A DNA stretch of 64,000 nt from positions 869,001 through 933,000 of the forward strand of contig NC_051104.1 of assembly GCF_901709675.1 (NCBI RefSeq), in the 5' to 3' direction. Both the position numbers and the translations under genes were made by a program. The notes under the pieces were generated by a model. The model was not told the DNA's origin, ran no database searches, and was given only the letters and a program-made list of their open reading frames with translations. The stretch comes from Syngnathus acus (Eukaryota; Chordata; Actinopteri; Syngnathiformes; Syngnathidae). Positions 41,042 through 52,870 of the stretch are shown here, piece by piece (within the stretch, counting starts at the first letter, position 1; each line of letters begins with the position of its first letter).

Positions 41042-44000
41042 GCAAGCTTGTTCTTATTGCAGGTGACCTCGCAGTGACTTCTAAGGGCAGCTCTGGCTAA
41101 TCTAATGTAAAAGGTAGAGCCGGTGCACAACAGCGGCATTGAGCGGGGGGACGTGTGTGCTTTCCGCTCCCCTCCCTTTAATACAACAGACGAGCTGGCG
41201 TCCTCCCGGGGGGTGGTGGGGGAGGGAGGGCGTCAGAGTGGGCTGAAATGAAACGGGGCCACAGACAAATAGGCAGCCTCGGGAGAAGGAGGATGAAACG
41301 AATGGAGCGAGCGGTGCAGGGAACACACACCTGCGTCCTGACATCCGCTGACAAAGACGTGCCCTTCTACGGGACAACTTGGGGGAGGGCACGGGCAAAG
41401 AGGCTCTTTGAGCGTCAACCCAAAACTGTATCCCGCCGCATATGAATGAGAAAATGCAACGTGACCGGGGCTGATAACAACCTCTTTTCAGGGGCCGAGT
41501 AAACATCAGCTGCTCCCAAGATATCGCCTTGGCTACCCCGCAAGAACACTTGGCCAATCAAACGCCAGTGAGTAAACGCTGTGGCGCAGAGCTGCATTTA
41601 TACATGAAAGCTTTGTGTGTATATATAACGAAAAGGCTTGGGCTTAGCAACGATGGCTACTTAGAGGAAATTAGTAGCTAGCCACAGCAGTAGTTAAGGG
41701 TGCGGTTGAAATTCTCTGCATTTTCTGTCCTCGACTAAACCCCGGCGTTTTACGAAAAGCAAGTCAGGACAGGACTCTGGAGGCCAGTCCCGAAGATCAA
41801 ATGCTAAGTGTGGAGGGCAGACGTGTTCGTGTCAGACACAACAACAGAAGTTTCTTCCGGCTATGACTCAAGATGCTTTAGAACAGGGACTCATCTCTTA
41901 GGCGGAGTCAGATGTTCCTCTGAAGCCAGTCGGGGGGCGGGAGGGGTGACATTTCTTATTCACCTTTTGCATACGGAGGATGTGCAGCGAGCCCCTTCTG
42001 GCATTTCGGGGGCAATTTGAAGTCTCGAATCCAGTCTGGTAGCCCACAGCGAGCGCTCAAGCCTCACTAGGGAATGGGCTTTAAAAGCCCCGTCGTCGCG
42101 GTCGCACACATGCAGCGAGACATTTCTATGTCATCTGCCCCCCCAAACTTGCTCACTGGCCTCTTTGCTGCTTCTGCAGTCTTTTCAGTTTCTCAAAGTA
42201 AAATTCCGAGTCAGCAAACTAAGTTAGAGGAAAAGTATTTGCTCAAGTGTCTGAGCGTAGAGAGACAAAGGATGCGGAGTGTGGTTTGATTCCGAGTAGC
42301 CTCAGTCTGCCTCATTACGATGGACGCTACTAACAGCAAAGTCACCCACCACCCTCTGCGGGAAGAAGGAAAATTGTTTTGTAAAGACGACCTAGAAAGG
42401 AATTCAAAGGTCTACTTTACATTTGAGCCTATTGAACATTTGAAATATATTTTTCTTGTAATTGGAGTTGGTTTATTGTGACGACTGCAGTCTCCCCCCT
42501 CCCTCCCGGAGTGATCCGCACACTGCTTCCTTATTCGCGCCAAAGCTCCTATCAAAGCATATCAATTTGCTAAGCTTTAACACAAAGCTTGAAAATCCCT
42601 TTTAGATACGAGTTTGTGGCTCTTGCACAAGACACTGCTTTGATGCAGTCAGCGAGTCATTTTTGCCCGGCCTTTTAAATGAAATGTCACACTTGGCTTT
42701 AAGCATGTTTTAAGTATACTGGAGAATGAAAATGAAGACTGGGAGTGAAAAGCGAGAGGGGAGGGGAGAGGGGCCGACCTAGTGGTTTCTAATGATAACT
42801 GTGTGCTGACCTGAACCCGAGCCGCTGCGCACAGACCTCATAAATCCCCTTTGCTGGGAAAGCCAGGAATGTGTAAAGTCAAAGGCGGTCGTTGTTGAAT
42901 CCGTCTGGGTGGTTGTGCCGCCCACGCGGACCGGGAAGGAACCCAACCGGAACTCGAAACTAACTTCCGAGGGCTTGTACGATTGAGGTCTGCGTCGAGG
43001 CTCGCGTATCGCAGAGCGGCAGACAATTATCTCAGGGGACGGCAAACTGCTGCGACTGACCCTGTGATCAGAAGCTCGCTGCGGATAGAGCAAGTCAGTA
43101 TTTAAGAGAATTTAATGAACCAAACAGTCACGGAGAGGTTCCACTGTCCCGAGGCAGCTGCACTTGCAGTGACTACGAGTCAATGTGCTGCATTATCTGA
43201 AGGTATTTTCTCTGGCAGGAAGTGCCAGTGGTGGATACAACAGTGGCTTGCTTGGCAAGCAGGCATGACAGAAGGAAGCTTGATTTGGGGGGTAGGGGGA
43301 GACCCGGTGTGTGGTACGGGGTGCTTCAGACCACCTAAGCAAACACAGCTGCCATGTGTGCATGTGTTTGTTGAGGATTACGGTGACAACGGGAGGCAGG
43401 CTCATTCAAAATGGGAGAAAAGGCCACAAGGCCCTGGGCTTGTAGGACACAGAGCGCCGTCAAACCTTTCCCCGGCCCCCCGCCTTCCAGCGGGGACGCC
43501 ATCCAATGAGGGCATCCAAAAGGGGAGCTGGGCCCGGATAACTCCCTGTCCTAACAGGATTCAGTCTGTACACAAAGGCCTAGAAGAAGAATGAAAAGGG
43601 GATTGGGAGCACTCGAAGCCGGGTTAAGCGGCGTAAACAACTCTGCTCTTATGCGCTAAGGAGTGTCACTGTCTCTGGGAGGCAGAAAGCAAATAAGATA
43701 TTCATCACTATTTAGTGATGGACCTCAGCCACTTTAAAGGATGGGAGGCAGACACGCCACGCCGCAGGACTGAAGGCGAGTCCGCAATTATGAAGTAAAT
43801 AGTCGGAAAGTATAATTGGCCTTGGATTGCATTTGGCATGTCCCGTCGAGTGTGCCAGTGGAAGCAGAACCATTTCTTACTAATAAGAAATGTTTAGGAA
43901 TCGGCTCCTTGCTCTACGATAAATCAATTTTGGGAGGGTCGTGTTTCAGGTGTCACCTTTGCCCCCCACCCTGAGCCACAAGCACCTTCCGTGTTTATTT

Positions 44001-47000
44001 AAGCTTCAGTTCCCAAAGGTTAGTCTTGTGATTGGGTATGTAAAAGCTCATTAAAATAAAAAACAACACAAAGAGACAATCCGCCCCCCCGTTTGGGGAG
44101 AAAACAAACAATGCAGGCAGACTGTTTGTTGAAAGCACATTGGGTCTTTACTTTCACAGTTCCGTTAAGCGCCTCCTGTCAGGAATCTTAGCAGGCATGA
44201 AAGATAAGGTCATCTATCAATGTGTGTGCTTCTTTTTTTCTGCAATGCGGTGTTGGGTGTCAGATGTTGTGCGGGGAAAAAACAGATGGCTACGCGACCA
44301 GGACCGTTCTGATGAGCATGTCGGTGTCAGCCGAGGACTGGGTGTTAAGTGAGGAGGTGGTTCTTTGGGATGGTGGCAAAGGGGAGGGAGGGTTGGGAAA
44401 GCGGCATAGATTTGAGTTTGGAGGAGATGAGAGTGCCGCCGGCTGAGTGAAGCCCACAGCCTGTCACTTCATATTCTCAGCTTCACTGGGCAAAGCGGAG
44501 CCCAGGACCAAAAAGGGTGCGAGCGCAGTCACATGGTCCTGGCCGCCTCGCAAGGCTTAATGACTTGGAACGGAAGACCGAGGCGAAAATCAAACTCGTT
44601 TCCAATTGGACCAGATGTACTGTAGCCCATCAAATCACCTGATGAATCAGTAAGTCGTTTAGCCAAAGGAAAGGCGCCAAATTAACTGCAAATGGGAAGA
44701 AGCTTGATGACTAAGACTTTTGGGAGAGGGGGGCGAGCTCAGCGTTTCTAAATACATACATCCCAAGGCATGTTCCATCTGAAAAGGGAGTGCAACGAGC
44801 CTTCGCCTTTGTCGTGCTACCCGATCAGAAGCGATCTGCTCCTCCCACGTTTCATTTCATTTCACATGGATTTTAAACGGCGCTTATATGTGGAGACATC
44901 GTGTTTTCCCAGAACACAAATAGCGCCGAGGAGCAATTTTATCATTAAATCATGTTACGACTTGGCTCGGCATCAAACAACTGACAAATTACCATCAACG
45001 AACTGCTCCCAATAATGTTTGTCAACTGGACCGGTCAGTTGCTAAGGAGCCGCTTACCTGAACATTGCGTAATCTTTGCTCGGGATAATTAGAAGGAAGC
45101 ATTAGGGCGTAGTAAATTTGTGCATTTCACGGAGCCTCCCGTGCCTGAACCCGAGAGGCACTCAACAGTGCGCAAATAAATGTTCACGTTGGCTAATGCG
45201 GCGGAATGCTCACTGAGCCGTCTCCCGCTGTAGTGAAGGAGGAGGGCCACATTGCAAGCGCAGCAAGTCGGTGTCGAGTACATTGCGGGGAGAAGACGGG
45301 TCCATTCAAAAATGCCTGAATGATCCACCGGAATTAGCCCCGGGCATCTCTCTAAGACACGATTTTTGTGTAGACTAAATGATGATGTCACCATTGAATG
45401 AGACGTCAAATCAACGGGCATCATGTGACTTGGCATATCACTACCGTTTTGATTTAACCGTGACCTTAACTCCACGTAGATGTCCTGCAGAAATGACACC
45501 TCATTGGATAGCGATGATATTTATCAAGCCAAAGTAGGAAACAAGCGCTAGACATGGCGCCAGGCTTTTGTATTTCGCCGACGTCATTTTTTTTTTTGTC
45601 ATCTAAAAATATTTATTCCCCCTCGGCCAAACGGTCTGGCACGTGACAGAGGAATGCAAGCTGTGTTTGCGTATGCCTTGCATATAGCACGGCACACAGA
45701 AACGGGCCATTGTTGTCCCGAGCCAAAACAACAGAGCAGATTGTTTGCCACTGACAAAGGAGGTCTGGTGTCTCATCGTGAAACAGGGCCCATTTACTGC
45801 CAGTGGCTACAAAAGAGCAAAACCACAAGGCATTCTGTGAGAGTTCAGAGCTCACAGTAGAAATGTTACGCGCATTATTCAAGCGAATAAAGCCGGAGGA
45901 AAGTGAAGCAGTGGCAAACAATGGCGGCAGGAAATCCGTCGTACTAAAGACGGTGAACCTGAAAATTGTAACTCTTGGGGGTGACAGCCTCTGCTAAAAC
46001 AAATTGAAGCAGTGGGAAGAAGATTTTCATTAATTCTGTCCTTGCTTATCTTTTGTTAAAATTCAATCTCTACCAGGCCGGTATCACCGCTGGCCAAAAC
46101 AGACATCCAGGTACCGCTGCATGTTCATTCTATACATTAATTCTTTATAGTCCACTCCTGCCCAAGCTTGGCAGAGGGTCCTTCGGTATACTTTGACCAG
46201 ACAAGCCGTCAGATCTTTTTACCGTACGTTGTCGATGCCAACCATCTGCTACATAGGATCAACGTACCCACGTGACCCGAAGGTCTCTCAAACACGCCAC
46301 AGATGACAAGGTGTCGGGATGAGCCACGTGCAAAAGGAAAACACTGCCAAGGGCAAAAGAGTAGAGGGATGCATGCGGCTGATGGGAAGGTGTGATGTGT
46401 TGGTGTCTGATGTCTTTAGCATTCCATTTGCGGCTCCAAATCACGTAGCCTTTGGGCTAGGGGGAGGATGGCAAGAGGCCACGGCGATGGAATAATCCGG
46501 AGTTTGTGGAGCATATATTCATCCGCTGACAAAAAGAGAGACACAGGCGGACAGAACAAAAGAAAAGTCAGAGAGGAAAGCACGAGCCGGGAGAAACGGG
46601 CATTATGGATCAACTGGACAAAAGCTGATCTCGCTTTTTATCTTGTGGAATGCCGGGAGGCGTCCGACATTATGAGTATAAAAAGGGGGGCGAGGGTTGG
46701 AGGTCAGTTATTGAATGTCAACACGGGCTGCGACCGTCGTGGTTCTGTCGAGACACGGTCAATGACAGATTGAGATTGGAATTGATCGGATGCTTGTATA
46801 TCACACAGGGAGATGGAAAAAGGCCGCGTCGGTGGAGCTTTTCTGGCAACCGGGATGATAGAACACTACATTCCGAGCACAACCTCCCACAGATGACGGC
46901 GGCCCACCGGACAGAGACACTTATTCAAATTAAAAACAACTTGGACCATTTACAGATTGCAATCTTGAATAATTCAAATCCGCCCTACATATGGTGTTAA

Positions 47001-47369
47001 ATATGCAATCTTGCCGCCAGCAAAAACCTCTCATCTTTCACGAGGCCACGGCTCTCAAAACCTTGAGAGGATCGCGAGCATTGCCAAAGGTTCTGAAAGG
47101 GTTCCTCCCAAACCAACATCTATACATAGAAGGGAAACAAGCATACTGTACTGGTGAGCTTGTCCAAAGATAACCCCAAAGGATGACATTGCTTCAAAAC
47201 ACCTGGAGCCATAACTCTGTCCTATCAAAACAAAAGTTAATGGGAACAACAGTCGAAGAGGGAACTCACCCTCCTCATAGGTCTGAATTGTATCAATGCT
47301 CATAATGGAAGGAAGGTATATTTATCTCAGTTCCCAAAGGCATTAAAAAAAATCGGGCTTTCTTTAGTT

Positions 47370-48185
47370 CAGTGGTTCCCAAACTTTTGCAGGCTGGCGC
47401 CCCCTTTGGCTCCCCAGTGAATTCCTAGCGCCCCCCCCCAAGGACCGGCATTTATATAAATAAATAATACATTTATATAAATAAATAAATAATACATTTA
47501 TAATATCATTACCATTACGTTGAATTAGTGGGAGCACTGAGTTTGTTTCTCAGAAACGAGCCGGTCCCATCTAGACGTAATCGGAGACAATGACACCCGA
47601 AGTGATTTAAGGTTTGTCTTTTATTGCAGGATGCTTGGTCTCCATGTGTTGAAGCAGTTTTGAATGCTTCACTGCCTGGTTAGTTAGCCTGTCGCCACAT
47701 ATTAGCTTTGCGGGCTCGACTGGGGAAACATGTCACGTGACCGGGACGAGTGTCTTGACCTGAATTAATTGATCGTCGATTAAAAAAAAAATTCTGTGCG
47801 GCTTGGCGGCCCGGTACCAAGTGACCCACGGACCGGTACCGGTCCGCGGCCCGGTGGTTGGGGACCACTGCCCTAACCAGCTCAACACAACACAACACGG
47901 CGCGTTCTGGCGAGTCCCCAATTTCATGTTGACTTGAACTCAAGATGATGTTGACCGCCAGAATGCGGTTTTTATTATAAGATAAAATTCTGAACATTAC
48001 AAGATTGAAATTACAAACCTGAGCTTTTGCTTTTGTAGTCTATGCTGTCGGATCTGACTGGGCCAGAGCGGCGTGTTGTGTACAAATCGACTGCCGCCCC
48101 CCTACCGCCCCTTTCTTCCTCACCGCCCCCCCAGATCTTTCCACCGCCCCCAGGGGGGCGGTACCGCCCACTTTGGGAACCACTG
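47370..48185 (-). mobile_element. hAT element in dipk2a intron 1, with nested hAT
   Basis: The ends are CAGTGGTTCCCAAACTTTTG on the left and, reversed, CAGTGGTTCCCAAAGTGGGC on the right. A perfect 8-bp duplication CTTTAGTT flanks them (47362-47369 and 48186-48193). Both terminal regions match the element at 57533-58189 read in reverse. The middle has been replaced or invaded by part of a second hAT. The right end lies about 70 bp inside intron 1 from the exon 1 donor. No transposase frame survives. Confidence 0.92.
47510..47870. mobile_element. nested second hAT fragment (GGTCCCCAACC type)
   Basis: It ends at 47870 with, reversed, CAGTGGTCCCCAACCACCGG followed by repeated GGACCGGTACC boxes, a common vertebrate hAT end distinct from the host element. 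Upstream bases (GATGCTTGGTCTCCATGTGT region) look like the 3' part of such an element. The left limit is approximate and no matching target duplication was found, so it is truncated on that side. Confidence 0.65.
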
Positions 48186-48264
48186 CTTTAGTTGGTGCCT
48201 CGCCACTTTAGATGAGGATGGTAACAAAGATTTAACCTCCTAGGTGAAGGTAACAAAACAATAC

Positions 48265-48918
48265 CTGCAGGACAAGTGGTTCCGGGTTGAATGCCAAGGT
48301 CATGAGCAGCTGCATTCTCTCCGTGTCCTTCAGGTTCTTGAGGAGAAAGCTTCCAGAGTCTTTGGTCTCGGCGTAGCGTCGAACCACACGGTCCAGCAGA
48401 CGCTGAGAGGGGCAGTGTACCAGGTCTGACCAGCCCTCTACCACCTCTGGAGTAAGAAGACGAACGTCGCCATTGATCCTAGCAAATTCAGTTTTGTACA
48501 TGGCCTGGATGAGATCGCAGCGAGGCCTGCCCGTGGCCCTCTTACAGATCTTTTGGTCTATCTCGGCCAGCTCTTGGTTGGAACCCAGCCGCTTCAGCAC
48601 GATGCGACGCGTGCCTTCCCTGGGCTCTCCGTATTGGGCAAAGTAAACATTCTTGACGTTGAAGATGTCGAGGAAGCGCAGGCGCCCCCACGTCTCAAAG
48701 GAAACCTGACCGTTCATGAATTTGCGACACCAGCTGGTGCCGAAGCAGGCGGGACACTTGTTGAGGTTGATGAAGCGACGGTCCGTGAGCTCGTTCTTTT
48801 GGAACGAGGCGAACAGGTTGTGGGTGTTCATCAGCAAGATGACAAACAGTCCCACCACAAACAGGAGCTTCAGACAGCGGTACACGCGGCCGAGTTTGAG
48901 AGGGAGGAAGCGCAGCAT
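48265..48918 (-). CDS. dipk2a: dipk2a coding exon 1 (residues 1-218)
   Basis: This exon starts at the ATG at 48918-48916, preceded by CCCACC, a strong Kozak context, and begins MLRFLPLKLGRVYRCLKLLF. A hydrophobic stretch at about residues 18-31 is a signal peptide or type II signal anchor. Residues 41-64 carry NELTDRR and the Cys-rich NKCPACFGTSWC; residues 105-111 (RIVLKRL) contain Lys109, the best candidate for the nucleotide-binding lysine of the predicted kinase N-lobe. The exon ends after LVLQ with CAG|GTATTG, a phase-0 donor at 48264-48263. The open frame reads ten codons into the intron before a stop, which explains the longer apparent ORF. The plus-strand ORF over this exon is a shadow. 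Confidence 0.96.
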
Positions 48919-49100
48919 GGTGGGGACGGGACAGAAGTGTGGTCTCGAGGGCTTCGGCGGCCGGGAGCGTTATCCAGATGGCTGTCGGAGAGTTGACTTC
49001 AACGCCTCTCCGTCATGGCGCGTCGGGTTGGCGTCTAGAGCCACAAGCTGGGGCGAGGCTGGCAGTCCCTGCAACTGGCCGGTGAGTCATGTTCAACCAA
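48919..49100 (-). promoter_or_regulatory. dipk2a: dipk2a 5' leader and proximal promoter region
   Basis: The sequence just upstream of the start codon is GC- and CpG-rich compared with the neighbouring DNA, as expected for a CpG-type vertebrate promoter. No TATA box is seen. The transcription start cannot be placed from sequence. Confidence 0.4.
48999..49016 (-). other. short upstream ORF (MTERR) in the dipk2a leader
   Basis: An ATG at 49016-49014 opens a five-codon frame ending TGA at 49001-48999, 80 nt before the dipk2a ATG. Its context (CGCC before ATG, A after) is moderate. It matters only if transcription starts upstream of 49016, which is likely but not shown. Confidence 0.3.
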
Positions 49101-52100
49101 GCTTCCTGTTGACGGGCTACTTTCAGCTAGCAAGCCTGGACGCGAACAAAAACAAAGAAGAGGAAACTCATCAGAACAGGTCACAAGAGAAAGAGAAATT
49201 GCGTAAGCATCCATTTTGATCACGGCTTACCGGTAAATGACGACTTAATGTGCGCTACCTTGAAAGAGGCCCGTTTCCTGAGAAGAAGCAATTGCCAGAG
49301 AAATTCTAATTGTTTCATCTGAGAACTTTCCATACCTTTGTCCACAAATGAGACAGAAAGTGGCCGACAAAATCAAACCACCAGTGCCCGTTTGAACATT
49401 TTCTCTCTAAGAAAATCATTTTATGGGCACTCACAGTAAAACGATAAATAAAAGCAAGGCGATGGTGAGAATATAAAGGCGGCTATCAAACCAAGAGTGA
49501 AACGCCTTTCTCTCGAGTGCAAATAAAAAGGTGCTCCTCATTCTGCAATTGTATCACTTTCCTATACAGCGCTGCGTTGTGAAGAATGCAAGGTCCAATC
49601 TCTGATCAAACTTGTCCTGCTTTGATATGCTTTGAAAAATGGCCCCTGTTACTGTCCCTCACGCTCGAAAAATAAATGCCATCGGGAAAAATCGTCTCGC
49701 CGTCTGGCACAAAGGGGTCGTGTCAAGAAATAACCGCAGAACAAAGTGACTCCAATCTGGAATCGGGGACGGCGGATCATCCAAGACCAAATCATATTAG
49801 ATTCCTTTGAGCTTTAAGATGCTTCCAGAAAGACAATGAGTCCAGCCATGCAAATTAGCCGTCTTCAATTAGAGCTCATTAGGACATGCCTATTAGGACA
49901 ACAGACTAGCAAGACGGCGCGGCTAACGAGCAAGCAGATTAGCATGGCGTGCGCACACTGATTCTTTGTGTTCGGTCCTTCCAGTTTAGCTGCCGAGATG
50001 TGGCCTCACGACGGAGAGCTCCAGGCGGCCAAGTAAGCGGTGACGGCTGGAGCAGCGGTGGGGCCTTCGATAAGGAACTGCACCCACCGCCATCTGAGCC
50101 TAGCTAGGCTATAACGCTAAAAATAACCCGAATCCAGTTAAGGGGAAGTAGAGACGGCGGCTGCACTGCTTGTTGTTTTTTTGTTTTTTTTTTCCAAAAG
50201 AGGACACAAGATTTATGAATGCTGTCTGTCTGCACTTGCCGTAAAAACTCTGAGCATATAATGTACCATAAACAAGATGGAAAGCCTGAATGGTGATCTG
50301 TCACATCCGGATGCCATTCCGTGATTTATGAAATCATAAAAAAAAGACATCACCACTTTTAGCGCTTTACGAGTGAATAATATCCAAGGCACATTTAGTA
50401 TACAATGACAGCAGTGCAATACTGTGGAAAAAGTACATGGTAATCCTTTACGCTTTTTTTTTTTTAAAGTCTGAAACCTGCATAACACTGAGCAAGCTAA
50501 AAAAAAAAAATTGCACCTCAGCATCACGCTGACTTCCACAAAATGTCTCCAGTGTGATGAATGAACAATAAAAAAATATATAACCCCTCAGGAGTGGTGC
50601 GCATTCTGCCCGTTCTAAAACGCCAACACAATAATTTGATAGGGTCCCAAAAATAAAAAATATTCATTTGGGAAAGGAAGATGAATCGGCGGGGAGAAAA
50701 TAAGAACAGCCAACAATAAAACGTCGATATGAGCCGAGGAAGCATACCGTTTACATTTCACTACATGGAGCGAGGGAGTGAAGGGGGGGGGGAATGGAAT
50801 ATCACGCTGCTCTAAGATATCGAATCAAAAGCCATTTAGCTCCCGACACAGGCGGTTAGGGCTTCGACGTCGCAGCCCAGATCTTGTGAGTAGATATGAG
50901 TTTTAATTCGGATCAGCAAAGGACTCAAGGGAGGGAGCGGGTAGAAGTCACTCATCTCAACGGCGAGCTTGAACCGACAGGTAATAAGATGAGCGGAAGG
51001 GCGGGCGGCTAACAAGCTAACACGTAGTGTCTTGCCGTCTCTCAAGAGAACAAGTGTTAGGCCTCAATTACCTACGGAGCGTTACCTGGATTATGTCGAT
51101 GACCTTGTTAATTGGCGCGGCGAAAGGATAAATCGCACGCAGCAGTTTTGACGAGATTGTGAACAAGAGGCCAGCGGAAGCGTTAGCCAAAATACATAAC
51201 CGTCGCTCTGATTCTTTGGAGTTCACATTGGCAAGGTTGCCCTCGAGAGGGTAAAGGCCACATGACGGTGTCGGGCGCTTTGTATTCTGCACCAGATGTG
51301 AATCAAAAAGGGCGCCAGCCTGGTGAAATTTAAGGTTGGGGGCAAACCTCATTGTACCCATGGTGTCAAATTAGCCCCGCTCTCAGATCTCACCCCGGCG
51401 ACATCTCGTCTCTCCCTTGAAGGGAGGAGGAGGGATACACAATACCAAGCGGAAACCCTTGTTTAGAATAAGCATCAGATTGCCTAACGTAGGGGGTGGT
51501 GACTTTTCCTTGCTACCATTTCTCGGGTGAGCATGGAAGAGAGGCAAAGTAAGGCGGGCAAATCAAAGGGCACCCCGCTCCTCATGCATAGGAAATGAGC
51601 CTCGCGTGCAAAATGCAAGTTTCAAGTCGGGGCAGATGCCAAGAGACGCAAAATGCCTCATTAGCAGGAGAGAATAGTGCCACGATATAGCGATAGCTAG
51701 GCCTCGTGTTGACTTAAAACAGAATGAAAGGTTGCGGATATTCCAATATTTCAACTCGTCTTCAACATTTGACAGGATAAGCCAGATAAGATCGGGAATT
51801 TCCTCCAGGGATAATCTCCGCCGTTGTTCGTCAAATCAAACTGGATTGAGATTAACATATTAGAGGGCTCGGATGCCACGGGATAAATCAATTGTCTCGG
51901 TGGCACCTGCGGGGAATTTTTAAGACCACATGCGGGCACAAAGGCAATCGTTGATATCACGTCATTAAATCTTTTAGTCTATAAAATGTCAAATTGTCAG
52001 CCGCATTCCGATTGTGTCAACCAACTGTACTTTAAATGACAGAGCAGACTCACCTTTTGGCAATGGTACGCTCCAGCATTTTTCTTCAGCGCACCGGCGC

Positions 52101-52832
52101 AAAGGTTAAGTGCATCCAAATATTCAACTGAATCGCATTCGCTTTAGAACTTAAGTCTCAAAGCCCACACATGAAAAAAAAGCGTTTAACGGCATTTGCT
52201 GGCGGCTTTTGCCGCAAGATCAGACGAAGCTTCCACTTTCCCACCCCTGCTGTCATTGCGAGGCTCCAGTTGCCAAGGTTATCGACTGGGGGAGTCAATA
52301 ATGTTTGATCGCAAATACAGACCAAAAAAACCCAACTCACAGGAGAAAGCGCGCGGGCGGCTTGCAATGAGAGAATCTTAACGACAGCAGCGTTTTACAC
52401 TCCTGGAGGAGCATTTTTAAAAAATCAGCACCAATTAACAGCAGCCTCCTCTCGCAGGGGACATTATTAATCCGGGGATCTATTTGTTTTTGAGGTTTTC
52501 GGGGTTATAATGTGCTTGACTGTTCAGAGGATAGCATGCTAATTTGGATTGATTTTAAGACTAACCTGATGTTTAAAGGCTCAAGAAAATCAAATGGCAG
52601 TTAAAACGAAAATAAAAAGATTAGAAAAGTTCTATTATGCAAGGTGGCATGGAAGTTGCATTCATATCCAAAAAGATCCCGTCTCGTTTTGAATCCCGGC
52701 ACATTTCTCTGACAAATAAGCAACCCGAGTCATGCAAATTGATGTAAATTCTGCTGCCAAGTGCGTTACAAACTCGCAGTCGGAATATTTTCAAGAAGGA
52801 GTTCCCGCACTTGGGATCGGTACCCCCAAATG
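49101..52832. other. non-coding upstream flank of dipk2a
   Basis: No coding exon is recognised. In mammals the next gene upstream is SLC9A9, but no part of that transporter was seen here. AATTAG-rich DNA at 49840-49960 might be regulatory (speculative). Confidence 0.5.
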
Positions 52833-52870
52833 TGACTGACTGACTGACTGACTGACTGACTGGCTGGCTG
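52833..52870. repeat. (GACT)n microsatellite with GGCT variants
   Basis: Seven GACT units followed by two GGCT units. Confidence 0.95.

Larger units (their letters stand above)
38228..48264 (-). other. dipk2a: dipk2a intron 1 (about 10.0 kb, phase 0)
   Basis: The intron is bounded by GTATTG at 48264 and a TTTTCCCTTCAG acceptor ending at 38228. It contains a hAT element at 47370-48185, about 70 bp from the donor, and a (CA)n microsatellite near 41.0 kb. The remaining stretch holds no ORF that I recognise as coding. AT-rich and purine-rich low-complexity patches occur near 39.0, 40.0 and 41.2 kb. Confidence 0.9.
36079..48918 (-). other. dipk2a: dipk2a gene model: join of 48918-48265, 38227-37924, 36419-36079
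   Basis: Three minus-strand exons join through GT-AG introns into an uninterrupted 1,299-nt coding sequence for 432 residues, very close to the roughly 430 residues of vertebrate DIPK2A (C3orf58/DIA1/HASF). Long blocks match the family as I know it, including NELTDRR, NKCPACFGTSWC, LTNNDFEFALYLLDVSFDNF and the C-terminal KRYGRFQAAKELREYL. Family knowledge: DIPK2A is a divergent protein-kinase-like protein of the secretory pathway, reported in the Golgi and as a secreted factor. Seen here: N-terminal hydrophobic segment (about residues 18-31), Cys55/58/64 cluster, and kinase-like residues Lys109 (candidate ATP lysine), Asp286 and Asn291 (D-x4-N catalytic-loop spacing) and Asp305 (DFG-like position). 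Teleosts can have two co-orthologues; which one this is cannot be told here. No frameshift or missing segment is seen. Confidence 0.96.

Noticed and set aside
48553-48996. 147-codon plus-strand ORF over dipk2a exon 1
   Set aside because: Antisense shadow of the conserved exon, with no family resemblance.
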